64,000 bases of DNA from Ditylenchus dipsaci (Eukaryota; Nematoda; Chromadorea; Rhabditida; Anguinidae). How positions within the stretch are numbered: position 1 is the stretch's first letter; each line of letters opens with the position of its first letter. Both the position numbers and the translations under genes were made by a program. The notes below the pieces were generated by a model, which worked only from the letters and a program-made list of their open reading frames with translations, was not told the origin of the DNA and did no database searches. Below are positions 1 through 11,448 of the stretch, piece after piece. Where the stretch lies: assembly GCA_004194705.1 (NCBI GenBank), contig SADC01000200.1, positions 183,914 through 247,913 of the forward strand, given 5' to 3'.

Positions 1-135
1 CAAAAACCGATATTTTGGTATTATCAAACCCGTGTTTAGGGTCCCAATTTTGATTAACAAATTAATAATATTTCATAATTTGCTTATTTTAAGTCCGAGT
101 CCGTGAATAAAATGTCCATTTAATTTCAATTTCAT

Positions 136-262
136 TCTGGGGGGATTTGTGCTGGGGGATTTTTGTGGGGGGATTTTTTGCTGGGGGATTTTTGCGGGGG
201 ATTTTGGTTGGGGGATTTTGCTGGGGGGATTTTTGTTGGGGATTTTTGCGGGGGGTTTTACC
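136..262. repeat. G-rich tandem repeat, unit about 15 bp
   Basis: Imperfect tandem units of the form GGGGGATTTTTGCTG repeat about eight times. It is strongly strand-asymmetric (G on the plus strand). It lies directly upstream of the pogo-type MITE at 270 and encodes nothing credible; the Gly/Phe/Trp-rich reading frames here are translations of the repeat. Confidence 0.8.
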
Positions 263-269
263 CATAACC

Positions 270-697
270 CAGTCGAGTCTCTATATAGCATCCACCAAAA
301 GTTCGTTCCCGACCTCGGTCCGACACTTTTTTAGCTCTAAATTTCTAAAGTATTTGCCAAAACTGATTCGTCAGTCTAGTCGAAATATCGCAGGGATTCC
401 GATTTTCAGATCGTTTCTCAAGAAACATGGTAATTTTGCATTTTATACCCGCAAACCTCTATATAGCATCGCCTTAAATCTCAAAAAAGGCGATGCCTCT
501 ATAGAGTTTGCGGGTTCTAAAAATGCCCCAAAATTACCATGTTTCTGAGAACGATCTGCAAAATCGAAATCCTGCGATATTTCGCGACTAGACCTTGACG
601 AATCAGTTTTGCAAAATACTTTAGAAATTGAGCTAAAAAAAGTGTCCGACCCGAGTGGGAACGACTTTGGGTGGATGCTATATAAGAGACTCGACTG
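270..697. mobile_element. Pogo/Tigger-type MITE with CAGTCGAGTCTC ends
   Basis: The left end CAGTCGAGTCTCTATATAG and the right end CTATATAAGAGACTCGACTG are inverted copies. A TA follows the right end; the left flank is CC, so the TA duplication is not intact. The element is a nested palindrome: a second inverted pair around 420-545 (ATGGTAATTTTG... and its complement) folds about position 483. No coding capacity is seen. CAGTC ends next to TA are typical of pogo/Tigger elements. Confidence 0.75.
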
Positions 698-830
698 TAT
701 CTTCTTTTTAAATCCGCGAGAGACAATGCCGCCAAGGAAATTCTGCGTAAATTCATTAACTGGCCTATTTGTGCGGCTCTCAAAATTAGACCAGTAAGAT
801 CAGAAAATTTTTTTACTGTATCCCTGTTTA

Positions 831-989
831 CAGTAAGAACCTCGTTATAAGATACACCTCGTTATAAGATACACCTGGTCCGGTCCAAGTTAAATAACTC
901 CCGTAAATTACCCCCTATATAGGATACACCTCGTTATAAGATACAGCTAGGGTCGGTCCCTGGGTGTATCTTATAAACGAGGTCGACTG
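831..989. mobile_element. Short pogo-type MITE, TA target site
   Basis: It starts CAGTAAGAACCTCGTTATAAG and ends in the inverted form ...ACGAGGTCGACTG, with TA on both sides (829-830 and 990-991). The interior repeats a CTCGTTATAAGATACACCT unit. Only 159 bp, so non-autonomous. Confidence 0.75.
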
Positions 990-1965
990 TAGTGAGTTTT
1001 AGGGTCTAAAATGTATAGAAAACATGTTTGTAAGTAAGGAAATGCATTTTTTAGAGACAACCAAATTAGAAGATACATTCAACTCTCAGCAAAAAAGTCC
1101 CTAAAAGTTCTTAACCACCCTAACTCTGACAATTTTTTAGCTTGATTTTCGAAGGCTTTTTGAATTTTTTTACACATTTTGTTCCCAAATATTGCAAGGA
1201 TATCCAATTATGACAATCTTTTTTATTTTGCATTTGCAAAAGTGGGACAAAATGCATGTACCGCAAATTTTATCAAAGCAGTGTATCCTTTCATTTAATT
1301 TATGGTCAGTTATTTGTAGTGCTGTCCGTGTTTTCACAAACAATTTTTCGTGCTCATGCTTGTCAGTATCATTGCCATATGGTTTGAGCTGTCTTTAGCA
1401 AATTTTGTTAAAAAGTAAATGGTCAGAACCGAGATCAAGAAATGGTAAAATCAAGAAGGTTGGTTTTTTTAATTATTGGAAAACTAAATTTTAGGCCTTG
1501 AATCCCAAACGACAGAATAGCCTAATCACTTAATCTAAGAAAAAATATGATAAGATAGATGCCGGAGCTGCTAACTCCCTTCAAAAAATTATATTTTTTG
1601 CATTTTTTTGTTTTAATCTAGAATCTAAGAGGTTTTCGCATCATTTTTTTGTATGATGCTCAAAAATACATTACTAGCGAATGTCATTTGAATTGTTATG
1701 GCTGTCCGGGATAGAACTAGTAAACACATACTAAATTTCGTAATTTTTAAAAATCTTTTTCTCGTGCTTTGTCTCCGGACTTTTCAAAATTTCGCACCGG
1801 CTTTTTCTTCAGATGAAATTCGTTGACTTGTCCATCCTTTGCCTTACTGACCATTCAAATTTGCGCGTTGAACTTGCAAATGAGCGCTTTAAGATAAATA
1901 TTTCAAAGATTAAAATTTTCGACATTATATTTATTAAAAATGCCCCTTTATTTAGCTTGACGAAT
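990..1965. other. AT-rich stretch without recognisable gene
   Basis: No exon, RNA gene or structured repeat was recognised. A pyrimidine-rich acceptor-like site (TTTTTCTTCAG) at about 1803-1812 is followed directly by an ATG at 1813, whose frame stays open into the THOC7 start at 1966. It is therefore either an upstream in-frame start or a trans-splice acceptor for a transcript with a 5' leader of about 150 nt. Confidence 0.5.
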
Positions 1966-4900
1966 ATGAGCGAAGAAGCCATAATTCGCAAATTGGTGGC
2001 TGACGGTGATGTACTAGTGAGGACAAGCGGATCGTCCAGCTTTCTCACTTATTGGTATGTTAGCCAATTCTCCAGCTACGGATCCCAAAGCGTAGGTCAT
2101 TTACAAAAATTTGCTATTTTTTACGAAAGCTTTTTTGTAGAGTGGGCACCAAAATTCGGAACACACTAGACCAAATAGAGTTGTGCATCAAGAAGCAGTG
2201 CCTAATATCAGATGTGCTCGAGCAAGAGACAATAAGCAACGAAGAGTTGTTTGTGGACATCGGTAATCGATTAAAAATATTTGACTGTATCTTATATACC
2301 GTAAAACCTGTAACTTTTTTATCCTTCCTGATCCGAGCCGTGTTTTTGGCATATCCAAGAGCCCGGTAACGAATCATATAGTCAGGAATACGAACAGGAT
2401 TCATGGTAGCGTAAAGGCACGTTCACATAAAAATAAAATCCCGCACCCACACCCACACTCTCTATTGTGAACACTCAAAATCTCGCACCCACACTCAGAC
2501 CCACACCCGCACCCACACTCGTGTTCACAATAAGCTTTGAAAATCCCACACCCACACTCAGACCCACCCCGCACCCACACCCTGTTCACAATGAGGAGTG
2601 TGGGTGTGGGAGCGGGTGTGGGTGCGGGTGTGGGCAAATCTCACACTAGTTGCAAATCTCACACCCAGTTTTCAATCCTGACTACTTATACTGCTTCAAA
2701 TAGTACTCTTTTCAACAATTTATAACCCAATTGACTTCAAACATCATTATATTGTTGTGTTCTTGTTCTTATATTTATTTTCTGAGCTACATCTTCTCAG
2801 TGTAGCTCAATTAAGTTGATTCAAACCGATTGCTATCCCAGACTATGCCGGTTGTCTACCCCGAACTACCCAGTTTTTTTCTGTCAACAAACGCAATGTC
2901 AGATTACCAATTGTTCAGTTCAATATTTTATCCGTAGTATATGTCGCAGTACCAGTTAGTAGTACTCAGTTTATGTTAAGCAAGTTTCGATACCGAGGTG
3001 TTTCGCAATCGGTGGTACCTTGGTAGTGGTAGTACGTCGGCAGTCGTAGTAGTACCTTGATGGTGGTACCAAGTCGTTTCCAAACCACCCAAAACCACCT
3101 AAAATCAACCGAAACCACCCAAACAATCCAAACACCCAAAACCACCGAACCACCAAAAACCACCCATACCACCCAAAACTACCCAAAACCAACCAAAATG
3201 TGTGGCTCTAAGTAATTTCGGTGGTTCGGATGCTTTTGGGTGTTTTTTGGTGTTTGCGATGGTTTGGGGGTGTTTGGGGTGGGTTAAGGTGGTTCGTGGT
3301 AGTTTGGGGTGGTTCGGGATGCTTGGGGTGGTTCGGGTCGTTTGGGTGGTTTTTGTTGGTTTGGGATATAATATAATTGTGGCCGAAAATCTTTTTTGTG
3401 GCCGAAAATCTTTTTCTTGTCGCCGAAAGTTGGTCTCGACACGAAATAAACAATTTTTGAATTTTTTGAGTGAAATTCAGGGGCGAGGAAAGACCAGATG
3501 GCTCAGGACCCATTCCGAAATGGCCAAAAGGCCGAAATAATTAGTTTTCTGGGGTTTACTAAAGGGGGAGTAAAGTTTTTTGAGAAAAATCGATTGAGCG
3601 GATCAGATTTCGGGTCCGATAGGCTTAATCGCTCAGAATTCCAGTTTATGGTGGTTTGTGTGATTCAGAGTGGAGTTGTGGGCGATTAAGCCGATCGGAC
3701 CCGAAATGTGATCCGCTCAATCGGTTTTCTCAAAAGTTTACTCCCCTATAGTAAACCCCAAAAACCAATAATTTTGCCTTTTGGCCATTCCGGAGTGGGT
3801 CCTGAACCATCTGGTCTTTGCCCACCCCTGAATTTCACACAAAAATTCAAAAATTGTTAATTTCGTGTCGAGACCAATTTTAGGCGACAAGACAAAGATT
3901 TTCGGCCACAAAAAAGGATTTTCGGCAACAATTTTTTCGGCCACAAAAAAAGTATTGCGGCCTCAAAAAAGAGATTTTCGGCCACTAAAAAAAAGTTTGC
4001 CTAAAAAATATATGAATAACAAAAAAAATCAGGACTTGCTGATAAATTGTCTAGAACACAACGCAATGGACGAGTACCAGGCTTTAAAAAAAATTTCGGG
4101 ATTTGAAAATCTGATTGTGAACAGGGTCAGAGTGTGGGTGTGGGACTGAGTGTGAGTGCGGGATTTTCAAAATCTGATTGTGAACAGGGTGTCGGTGCGG
4201 GTGGGTCTGAGTGTGGGTGCGGGATTTTCAAACCCTATTGTGAACACGAGTGTGGGTGTGGGTGCGAGTGTGAGTGCGGGTGTGGGTGCGAGATTTTGGG
4301 ATATGTGAACGTAGCTTAAGGTACTGAAACCACCAAAAATTTCACAAAACACCAAATTTAATGGAGAAAAGACTAATTTGCTAGTGTGGATGAGTAATTT
4401 TGCGGAAATTTCAATCAAATGTAATGAGGGGATGACAATGTTCTTGTTGAAACCCCCGAAAGGTCAAAATAAATTTCTCCGTTTTATTGTATCTGTATCA
4501 TTGTACTTTGTATCCTGTAATGGTATCTAAAACTTTTTCTATATAGTTTTGATTAATTGTGATCATAGGCGTACCCAGGGGTAGGTAAGCGGGGCTCTAT
4601 ACCCCCCGCCAACATCCCCCCCCGTCAGAAAATCCTGTGTACGCCTATGCTTGCGGTCAAAAAATCAGTCCGTCAAATTCAACCCACAACAGATATCCGG
4701 TGAAATACTCTTACCAAATTACACATTTTGTACCTTTATTGGTATAAAACGAAGATGAAATGAATACAACATAAAGATACAGACACAAAAAGTCTTAAAA
4801 AAAGAGTCAAAATTTTTCGACCTTTGGGTATAAAAAAGAATAGTGATGGTGAGGGTAATACTTTGGTCAGGGAAGGTAGTGAGTACCGGCACCCACTTCG

Positions 4901-6554
4901 CCCTGGTTACCCAAGGTCCAAACTCAAATTTCGTTTATTCATTTGTCAAAATTTAAATTTTTTCCTTGAGTGATCAAAGTAAGTACCGTCGCTCAGTTCA
5001 ACTTAGCCTGCGAAATTCCTCTTTGAAAAGAGAAATTGAATTACGAATTTGCATATTTTCAAATTAATACTTTCCAGACCATATGCTCGACAAGAATACC
5101 GAACGAATGGAACAAGTCAAAGAGGAATTAGCCAACGCCAAGTTAGTGCGTAAAAATCGCCAGGAATACGACCTACTAGCCAAACTTATCAAGAAAGGCC
5201 ATCCAGACAAGAAACAGTAGAGACACTCAAAAATCTGCAATCCCAACTGGATGAAGACCAAGAAAAACAACAGCAACTGGAGCAAAAGGTGATTTAATAA
5301 CTGTGACCGAATTTACGCTTCTTTTTCTGAAATTTTTCACCTTTGCGTTGCCTACCAACTTTAATATTACAGCTTTTTACTAGCATTTAGTTCCAGATCT
5401 CAGTTTTTTGATGAAGTATAACTCAACAAAAAAATAAGAGAACTTTAGGGTTTAAAAAATAAGCGTTCAATTTTTTCATTATTCAATTTTTTTTGTTAAA
5501 ACTAATTAGAAAACGACAAATTTAAAAACAGGCTGTATTTCAGAAAAGATGCTTTTATCCGGTCCTATTACAATAAGATTGTATATACAAGTACAAACCA
5601 ATTGAAAATTTTGACAATTTTAGTTAGTGGAAAGAAGAAAGAACATGTACTCTTTGGCCATTCTTCTCAATAATTTGGAAGAGGAAGAGGATATTGTGGA
5701 TGGTAAGTTTTTTTATGAATTCGGGACCAAAAAGTGACCTTAAGCCATTACTGATATTTATGGCTCACGGGGTTTCTGAATTTCGAAAGTGAATTTGTCA
5801 TCTATTTCAATTTTGTATTGAGCCAGCTAAACTTTTTTATTTTTGATGCCTCTTCCAGAAAAAACAGACCAAATTCTGCAAATCAGAGATTTTAAAAAAG
5901 TAGAAAAGGAAACGGCTCTATTAAAATGGAAAATGAACTTACAGTGGTCAAAATAGAGCCTTTTCTTTTTCTACTTTTCTAAACTCTCTAATTTACATAA
6001 TTTGGTTTGTATTTTCTGAAAGAAAAGATCTTCAGCTTTTTTTTAAAGCATCGGATGTCATCAAAAACAAAAAATTAGCTGATCTCATACAAAATTAGAA
6101 TTGAAATTACCGCTTATTTTTGAAATTCTGAAACCCTGTGGGCTATGGAATAATGGCAAAAAGACATTAAACAAACATTTCCCATTCTCCAAAATGACAT
6201 TTGACAAAAAGCGAATTGAAAATCGATACTTGACGAATCTAATTTACTTATAAAAATCTGTTTTTTAACTCAGAAAAAACTGGAGGGGCAGGGGTGTCAA
6301 ATCGATTATTTTTGGGACAAAATGAGTCTTTTATATAATCGAATTGTCATAGTCGATTTGCCCGAAAAAAGCTTTATCCGTTTTCTTAAGCTTCGGTTTG
6401 TAAAACATCGTTTTGTCAAGTTTCGATCTGTGAAAAGTCGCTTTGACATCAAAACTCAGTAGATAATGAGAATTATACACAAAATCAATTCTTTATATTA
6501 AAAATTTTAGCGTTGGACACACATGCTTCAGATGAAGGTGAAGCTATGGAGTAA
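1966..6554 (+). CDS. thoc7: THO complex subunit 7 (THOC7), multi-exon
   Basis: THOC7 is a small coiled-coil subunit of the nuclear THO/TREX complex, which couples transcription to mRNA packaging and export. The first block begins MSEEAIIRKLVADGD (1966), like the family N-terminus, and continues to a donor at 2262. Further exons are 5078-5288, 5624-5702 and 6511-6554 (stop TAA 6552). The third carries the family hallmark AKLVRKNRQEYDLLAKLI followed by HPD; the fourth reads LVERRKNMYSLAILLNNLEEEED; the last ends DEGEAME. Phases agree at 2262/5078, 5288/5624 and 5702/6511. Two frames break by one missing base: near 2150-2155 (AAAA run) and near 5205 just after HPD. The splice structure inside 1966-2262 is unclear. 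The 2.8-kb second intron holds the 2414-4317 element. Identity is family knowledge applied to visible motifs. Confidence 0.85.
3060..3365. repeat. ACCACCCAAA / TTTGGGTGGT palindromic simple repeat
   Basis: The first half (about 3085-3198) is degenerate ACCACCCAAA on the plus strand; the second (3215-3365) is its complement TTTGGGTGGTTCGG, so the block folds on itself around 3205. It is preceded at 3010-3075 by TGGTAGTGGTACCTT-like units. It looks like a simple repeat duplicated as an inverted pair. Confidence 0.7.
3373..3990. mobile_element. Foldback element F1, copy 1
   Basis: Near-perfect palindrome of about 620 bp. The left arm runs through GTGGCCGAAAATC, GGTCTCGACACGAAA, CAGGGG, AAAGACCAGATGG, GGCCAAAAGGCC and CGATTGAGCGGATCA. 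The right arm runs through the same blocks inverted, ending in repeated TTTTCGGCCACAAAAAA. A second copy with the same order is at 10396-11045. No transposase is present. Confidence 0.8.
4565..4649. mobile_element. 85-bp MITE with ATAGGCGTACCCAGG ends
   Basis: It starts ATAGGCGTACCCAGGGG and ends CCTGTGTACGCCTAT, an inverted pair with one mismatch block; the middle is C-rich. A related end (ATAGGCGTACGCAGG) occurs at 45705. It lies in the THOC7 second intron. Confidence 0.6.
5730..6170. repeat. Inverted repeat in THOC7 intron
   Basis: The block around 5735-5790 (GCCATTACTGATATTTATGGCTC..GGGGTTTC) is matched by its complement around 6125-6170 (GAAACCCTG..GGCTATGGAATAATGGC). A second inner pair matches 5870-5910 to 5950-6010 (CCAAATTCTGCAAATCAGAGA). 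It is probably a decayed MITE. Confidence 0.5.
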
Positions 6555-7010
6555 ACTTTTTCAAGAAATCACTTGTATTGTATGCGCATTGTATATGGAT
6601 TCTACATTCTTTGCTATTTATTTGGTCGTCTTGTGGTTGGAAAATTAAAAAAAATTGTTTTTTTCAACTGTAAATGTTATACAAATATAGGGTTCTATAT
6701 TCTTACATAAAAAAACTTCGTAAAATATAAGTTTTCCCATAAAAAGATATCTGAGTCTTCGGAAAACAACCCAAATAACTGAGAAAACAATGCAAATTGG
6801 TTCAGTAATTTTCCTCCCTACTATTAACTTGCTCGAAATAAGTGGAAGATTGGACCGAAGACCTTAGATTAGGGTCCTAAGCAAGCAGTCAGTCGAGAAA
6901 AAAGTAAATCGGATAAAAATGATTTAGACAGAAAAAGGTATTGTTAAGCATTATTGTTTTCGGACCTTTAAAGGAAGGGGGTATTTGTTGGCAGGGTTGG
7001 CAGGGTCCGC
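6555..7010. other. Downstream of THOC7, nothing recognised
   Basis: This is probably the 3' untranslated region and flank of THOC7. No repeat arms or coding exon were seen. Confidence 0.4.
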
Positions 7011-7013
7011 GAC

Positions 7014-8262
7014 AGTTCATGCCCGGGACAATTCACGCCCGGGACAATTCACGCCCTGGACAATTCACGCCCGGACAATTCACGTCCAGGACAATTCACG
7101 CCCCTAAAGAATTCACGTTTACTTACTTTATTTATTAACTTTTCTATTTATTCAACAATCTAAATCACATAGAATTGGGATAATAAGGGTAGGTACATAG
7201 CCTGAGGATTCACCTGTCTCCAAATTCTAAACTTCAGTTGTTTTATGTGGAATCGAAAACCTTAGTTTCTTATCCGAAATTTCACAATATACATGGTTTG
7301 ACAACACTAAACTGTGATTTTAACGACTTTAACTCTAAAACCTAGGTTAAGTACCCGAGGTTCAGGTGGACATCCAGCCTAAAATATGTTTTTTCCTTCT
7401 AAAACTTAAGAAAGACTACCCAAACATATGTCCCAGACCCCGGAAAATGTGCGCAAACTCTTTATTAGTCACAACTTCCGTACGCTGGCCTACCCCAAGC
7501 CTAAGGGCTAAGCCTAAACTTGTTGTTTGAAAGGGTAGTTACAGCGATTTTTATAAGGTCAGGTTGGGGGGGGGGGGTTTATTCGCTACTAGCGCCCAAA
7601 TTTTCTAATAAAGGTCATGTCCGCCACAGGATTAGAACCTTGCAGATCAATTTACCGTCGCACTAAATTTGGTACCACTAAGTACCACTACCTTCGCACT
7701 TCTAACTGAGTACCTCTACCCAGGTACATCAACTTGAGTGACATTACCTTGCAGTACTATCTCAGCACCGCCCGGATAACCTACGGGACATGAAACTTTT
7801 CAAAGCTAGAGTTCCTGCAAATTTTGCCATTATCAAACCATGTTTAGGATAAGATTCTGGATAGGGCACAATTATTACATAGCACATAATTACTTAGGCT
7901 AAATCCGAAATTTCGGATTTTTAGACGTAAATACCCGTTTAGGACAGGTACCAGGCGGTTTTCTATCCTCCCTGAGGCTCATTGATCGTTTAAAACCTTT
8001 TTTTTTATTCTGGTGCTGGTCCAGAAAAAAGTGTTTACCATCACCGTGATTCGAACCTGTAACCTACTAATGAATCAATTAACCAGACATAATTGACCAG
8101 GATATCAATTTACCGCCGTGAATTAGCTGGGGGCGTGAATTGTCGGGGCGTGAATTGTCCCGGGCGTGAATTGTCCCGGGGCGTGAATTGTCCCGGGCGT
8201 GAATTGTCCCGGGCGTGAATCGTCCGGCGTGAATCGTCCGGGCGTGAATTGTCCGTGTACCG
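7014..8262. mobile_element. 1.25-kb element with opposed GGGCGTGAATTGTCCC arrays
   Basis: The left array (7014-7120) is five to six units of GGGACAATTCACGCCC; the right array (8115-8262) is eight to nine units of the complement GGGCGTGAATTGTCCC. The two arrays therefore form long tandem-repeat termini in inverted orientation. The interior is non-coding and contains tRNA-like segments near 7620-7665 and 8041-8100. The minus-strand reading frame rich in TIHARDNSRPG is simply the array translated. Confidence 0.75.
8041..8100 (-). other. tRNA-derived segment (B-box-like)
   Basis: On the minus strand the block GGTTACAGGTTCGAATCACGG contains a canonical polymerase III B box (GGTTCGAATC) preceded by an A-box-like TGTCTGGTTAA. 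The acceptor stem is not convincing, so I read this as tRNA-derived (SINE-like) rather than a functional tRNA. A weaker relative (AAGGTTCTAATCCTGTGG, minus) lies at 7620-7665. Confidence 0.35.
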
Positions 8263-8269
8263 GGTTGGC

Positions 8270-9170
8270 AATATGTGGCTATACGAGACACATATGGCTT
8301 CTTAACAAATCTCTTCTTTTCTATTTTATCGCTTGTTTTTTCAAGTCTTCTGTTAGCGTATTTGATATTTTTACATACCAATTTAACCATCTTTTGCCGT
8401 CGCCATAGGCGTCTTCTGTATGAAAAAGATTTTTGCATTTTTACATGAAAGTCAAGAAAGAAACTCGCGAATACAAAATTATTTTTGATTTGTTGAACAA
8501 AAAAAAGTTCACTTTCATAATACATGCATTTATATTGAGTTTTTATTCTGTTTTTCACGACGTTATTTTTTAGAAAAAATTAGTGCAAAAAAATTGAGCC
8601 ATAGTAAAAAATACGCTAGAAGACGAGTTTTTGAAAAGATAAGCATTTCGCATATTAGATGCGCGAAATAAAGCTAGCTATGACGTGCAAAAGGTGTAAA
8701 GTACCGCTTCACATTGTATTTTTTGATTATTTTGATGATTTTATTGGTGGTGTTCACAAAATTGTCAAAAATTGGATTACTTGTCATTAATATAGCTTCA
8801 GTTTCTGAATTGTCGAACAAGTATTTTTTCACCGCTTTGAGCGGTTGGCCAAATTTTGGCCAATCCTTAATTCAATTTTTCGGAATTTTTTTCGGCCATT
8901 GTTACTTTCTTCCCTGGTTTCTTACAAAAATGCAAAAGCCTATTGAAAAAGAGACATTCCTGAGACGCCGGCAAAAGAGGGTTACTACGATCAGGTCATG
9001 AAGTGTGTTCGTTAGTGTGTTCGCTACCTACTATTTTGACCTTTACCCCGGTTTCCTAAAGATGGCGAACTTTTGCTAAAAAGAGATTGCGCACATATAT
9101 TTACCATGAGATGCCCTCGATCGCTCAGAATCACACTTTGAACCACTCCAAAACAAGTCGAACTGCCCTT
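8270..9170. other. AT-rich stretch, no gene recognised
   Basis: An open frame at 8714-9001 (+) is hydrophobic and Phe/Leu-rich, as AT-rich noncoding DNA often is. It has no family motif, no splice context and no neighbour suggesting function, so I do not call it a gene. Confidence 0.4.
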
Positions 9171-9177
9171 GACCCTA

Positions 9178-9295
9178 GAGCTAGATATACCGTTCGGGCG
9201 GGATTTCGGGACGGGATTTTCAGCCGAAAAAATTTCGGGATCGGGATTATCGCTAAAAAATTTCGGGATCCCGTTCAAATTTCGGGATTTTTCCA
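9178..9295. repeat. TTTCGGGATCGGGA simple repeat
   Basis: Degenerate units of CGGGATTTTCGGGA / AAATTTCGGGATC repeat over about 115 bp. It resembles the interiors of the hAT-type MITEs elsewhere in the window, but I could not define ends or a target duplication. Confidence 0.55.
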
Positions 9296-9879
9296 TTTTT
9301 TTGTTTTTTACAAGAAATTACCCTCAACATTGCTCTATGATTACAAATACACCTTTTGTAAACACTTTATGCCTACGCTTAATATAATTCAATAATAATA
9401 TTAATTTATCAACAAGCTTTGTTTAAAAAAATAATCATTTCGCTTAATGTCGGCTGGTCAACACTGCCGTAGGGAAGGTTAGCAAAGCTATGTGATGAAT
9501 CATTTTTTTGTCCAACGAAGAGAGTTCTCCTACAAATCAAAAGAATGTTACAAAAAGATAAGGCAGCTTTGAACAAATAATAACACCTTCCGGCAACATC
9601 TTTACAAAATGGGTTCTTTTGCTTTTCTTGCAGATCTCGGAGTTAGCAGAAAATTCATCGTGTGATTTTGCGTGAATGAAAAGCCCTTTGTGCTGCCCTC
9701 AGACATTTGGCCGGACTTCGGTATGATGATCTAAAGCCGTTTTAACCGTTAAAAACGATAGAAAAGGCATAAAAAGGATTGGGAAAGCACTCTTCAGGTA
9801 AAATTTTTTGACTAAGACTTGACTTTTTGCTTTGGGAGACCAGGCAAACCAACCTGAAAGAGTATCCAGATACCCTAAA

Positions 9880-10330
9880 AAGATCAAAATCATTGTATTT
9901 AAGGGTATTCTACTTTTTTCGTTCACTAGAGCTGGGCAAAAAGAGTCTTTAATGCATTTATGATCAAGAGTCTTGCAACCATCCACTTTTTCGACGCATC
10001 GCCACTGCTGTATTCCTTCCTCGTCGGGCTGTCTTGACTGTTGATAAACTTCCCTGAAATAGGAACAAACCGTCGAAAGAACAATATGTAAAAGACCAAC
10101 CTTCAAAACTGCCAACTCACTTTGACTTCCATTCTTTTTCGGCTGCTGGCTTGGCGTCAAATAGATCGGCACTGGAGGATCAATGACCGCTTTCCTTTTT
10201 TAGGGCGTCCCATTCGCGCTGTTGCTTGATGCTCTTCGGCTGGCTCCTGATCCTCTTGGTCATCGGACTCGACTTGGTCTGCCACTTCATTCCAATCACT
10301 CCAATAATCGTCTGAGCTAGCTTCATCCTC
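9880..10330 (-). pseudogene. Possible relic of a zinc-finger or transposon gene
   Basis: Minus strand. An acidic block from about 10330 to 10210 (DEASSDDYWSDWNEVADQVE, then EEHQATARMGRPKK) leads after a frame change into DPPVPIYLTPSQQPKKNGS and then WRCVEKVDGCKTLDHKC. The W-x-C...GC spacing vaguely recalls FLYWCH-type fingers, which occur in nematode regulatory and transposon proteins. Frames change at least once and splice sites are uncertain. The acidic stretch followed by GRPKK is common in transposase N-termini. I cannot assign a family. Confidence 0.25.
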
Positions 10331-10395
10331 ACTGCTTTAGTCGATTCTTTGACTCATGACATCATCAACTCATCATCAAATTTAAATAGATGATA

Positions 10396-11045
10396 TATAT
10401 GGGGCAAAACTTTTTTTGTGGCCGAAAATCTCTTTCTTGTGGCCGAAAATCTTTTTGTTGTCACCGAAAGTTGGTCTCGACACGAAATCAACAATTTTTG
10501 AATTTTTTGTGTGAAATTCAGGGGTGGGCAAAGACCAGATGGTTCAGGACCCACTCCGGAATGGCCAAAAGGCCAAATTATTGGTTTTTTTGGGTTTACT
10601 ATAGGGGGAGTAAACTTTTTGAGAAAAACCGATTGAGCGGATCACATTTCGGTCCGATCGGCTAAATCACTCACAAATCCGCCCTAAACCGCTCAAAACC
10701 ACCATAAACCTGGAATTCTGAGCGATTTAGTTGATCGGACCCGAAATCTGATCCGCTCAATCAGTCTTTCTCAAAAAGTTTAATCCCCTTATAGTAAATC
10801 CCCGAAAAAATAATAATTCTGGCCTTTTGGCCATTCCGGAGTGGATGTCCAACCATCTGGTCTTTGCCCACCCTGAATTTCACACAAAATTTTTTAAAAA
10901 TTGTTGATTTCGTGTCGAGAACCAAATCTGTGACAGAAATGAGGAAATCTGTGACAGAAAAAGTGAATCTGGTACAAAAAAAGTGAATTTGGTACAAAAA
11001 AAAGTGAATCTGTGACAAAAAAAAGTATTGCCCTTAAAAAATAGG
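10396..11045. mobile_element. Foldback element F1, copy 2
   Basis: It has the same order of blocks as 3373-3990: GTGGCCGAAAATC repeats, GGTCTCGACACGAAATC, GGGTGGGCAAAGACC, GGCCAAAAGGCC, CGATTGAGCGGATCA, then the inverted arm. The right terminus differs: instead of TTTTCGGCCAC units it has AATCTGTGACAGAAA / GTGAATCTGGTACAAA units, suggesting the terminal simple repeat turned over independently. Confidence 0.8.
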
Positions 11046-11066
11046 CCTACGGGGCTAATAGCTCGC

Positions 11067-11448
11067 TCACAATGAGATGACGATGTGGAAGTATGATGTC
11101 GAGGTAGGTAGTAGTGCTCACAATGGGATGTTGAAGTCGGATGTCGAAGTCAGTAGTGAAGTCAGGGTGCTCACAATGGCACTTCGACATCCGACTTCTG
11201 ACTGCCTACTTCCTACCTATACATCCGACTTCCGACTTCGGTTTGCAAAACAACAGGGGGGACCAAGGCATTTTTTTTCAAAATTTCACTTTTGCCTAAA
11301 GTATTTCCTATTACATTAATTTCAATTACTTCACTACCGACTTCGACATCCGACTTCGACATCCCATTGTGAGCACTCTGACCTCACTACCGACTTCGAC
11401 ATCCTACTTCGACATCCGACTTCGACATCGACATCTCATTGTGAGCGC
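11067..11448. mobile_element. CTCACAATGAGATG-ended element filled with GAAGTCGGATGTC repeat
   Basis: It begins GCTCACAATGAGATG and ends in the inverse CATCTCATTGTGAGC. Internally, units such as GAAGTCGGATGTC (left) and GACATCCGACTTC (right) form opposed arrays, with extra CTCACAATGG blocks at about 11116 and 11171 and an inverted CATTGTGAGCACTC at about 11365. No coding sequence. Confidence 0.7.

Larger units (their letters stand above)
2414..4317. mobile_element. Inverted-repeat element with GTGGGTGCGGG arms inside THOC7 intron
   Basis: The left end contains GGCACGTTCACAT and the right end the matching ATGTGAACGTAGC. Inside each end lies about 200 bp of degenerate repeat: CACCCGCACCCACACTC on the left, its complement GAGTGTGGGTGCGGG on the right, interspersed with TTGTGAACA/TGTTCACAA blocks and copies of CTTTGAAAATCCC. 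The middle contains a (ACCACCCAAA) palindrome and a foldback element. No real protein is encoded; Pro/Thr or Cys/Gly-rich frames are repeat translations. Superfamily unknown. Confidence 0.7.

Noticed and set aside
2401..2650. Cys/Gly-rich and Pro/Thr-rich frames on both strands
   Set aside because: Both come from the GTGGGTGCGG simple repeat; no signal peptide, splice context or conserved spacing.
7014..8262. CRISPR-like array
   Set aside because: The units are directly adjacent with no unique spacers of constant length, and the window is eukaryotic.
8079..8558. 159-codon minus-strand frame rich in TIHARDNSRPG repeats
   Set aside because: It is a translation of the GGGCGTGAATTGTCCC tandem array joined to AT-rich DNA; the array is mirrored at 7014-7120, as expected for a repeat and not a gene.
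9699..10172. Long minus-strand frame taken as one continuous protein
   Set aside because: Only short internal blocks look coding and they change frame; I kept a low-confidence relic call (9880-10330) instead of an intact gene.
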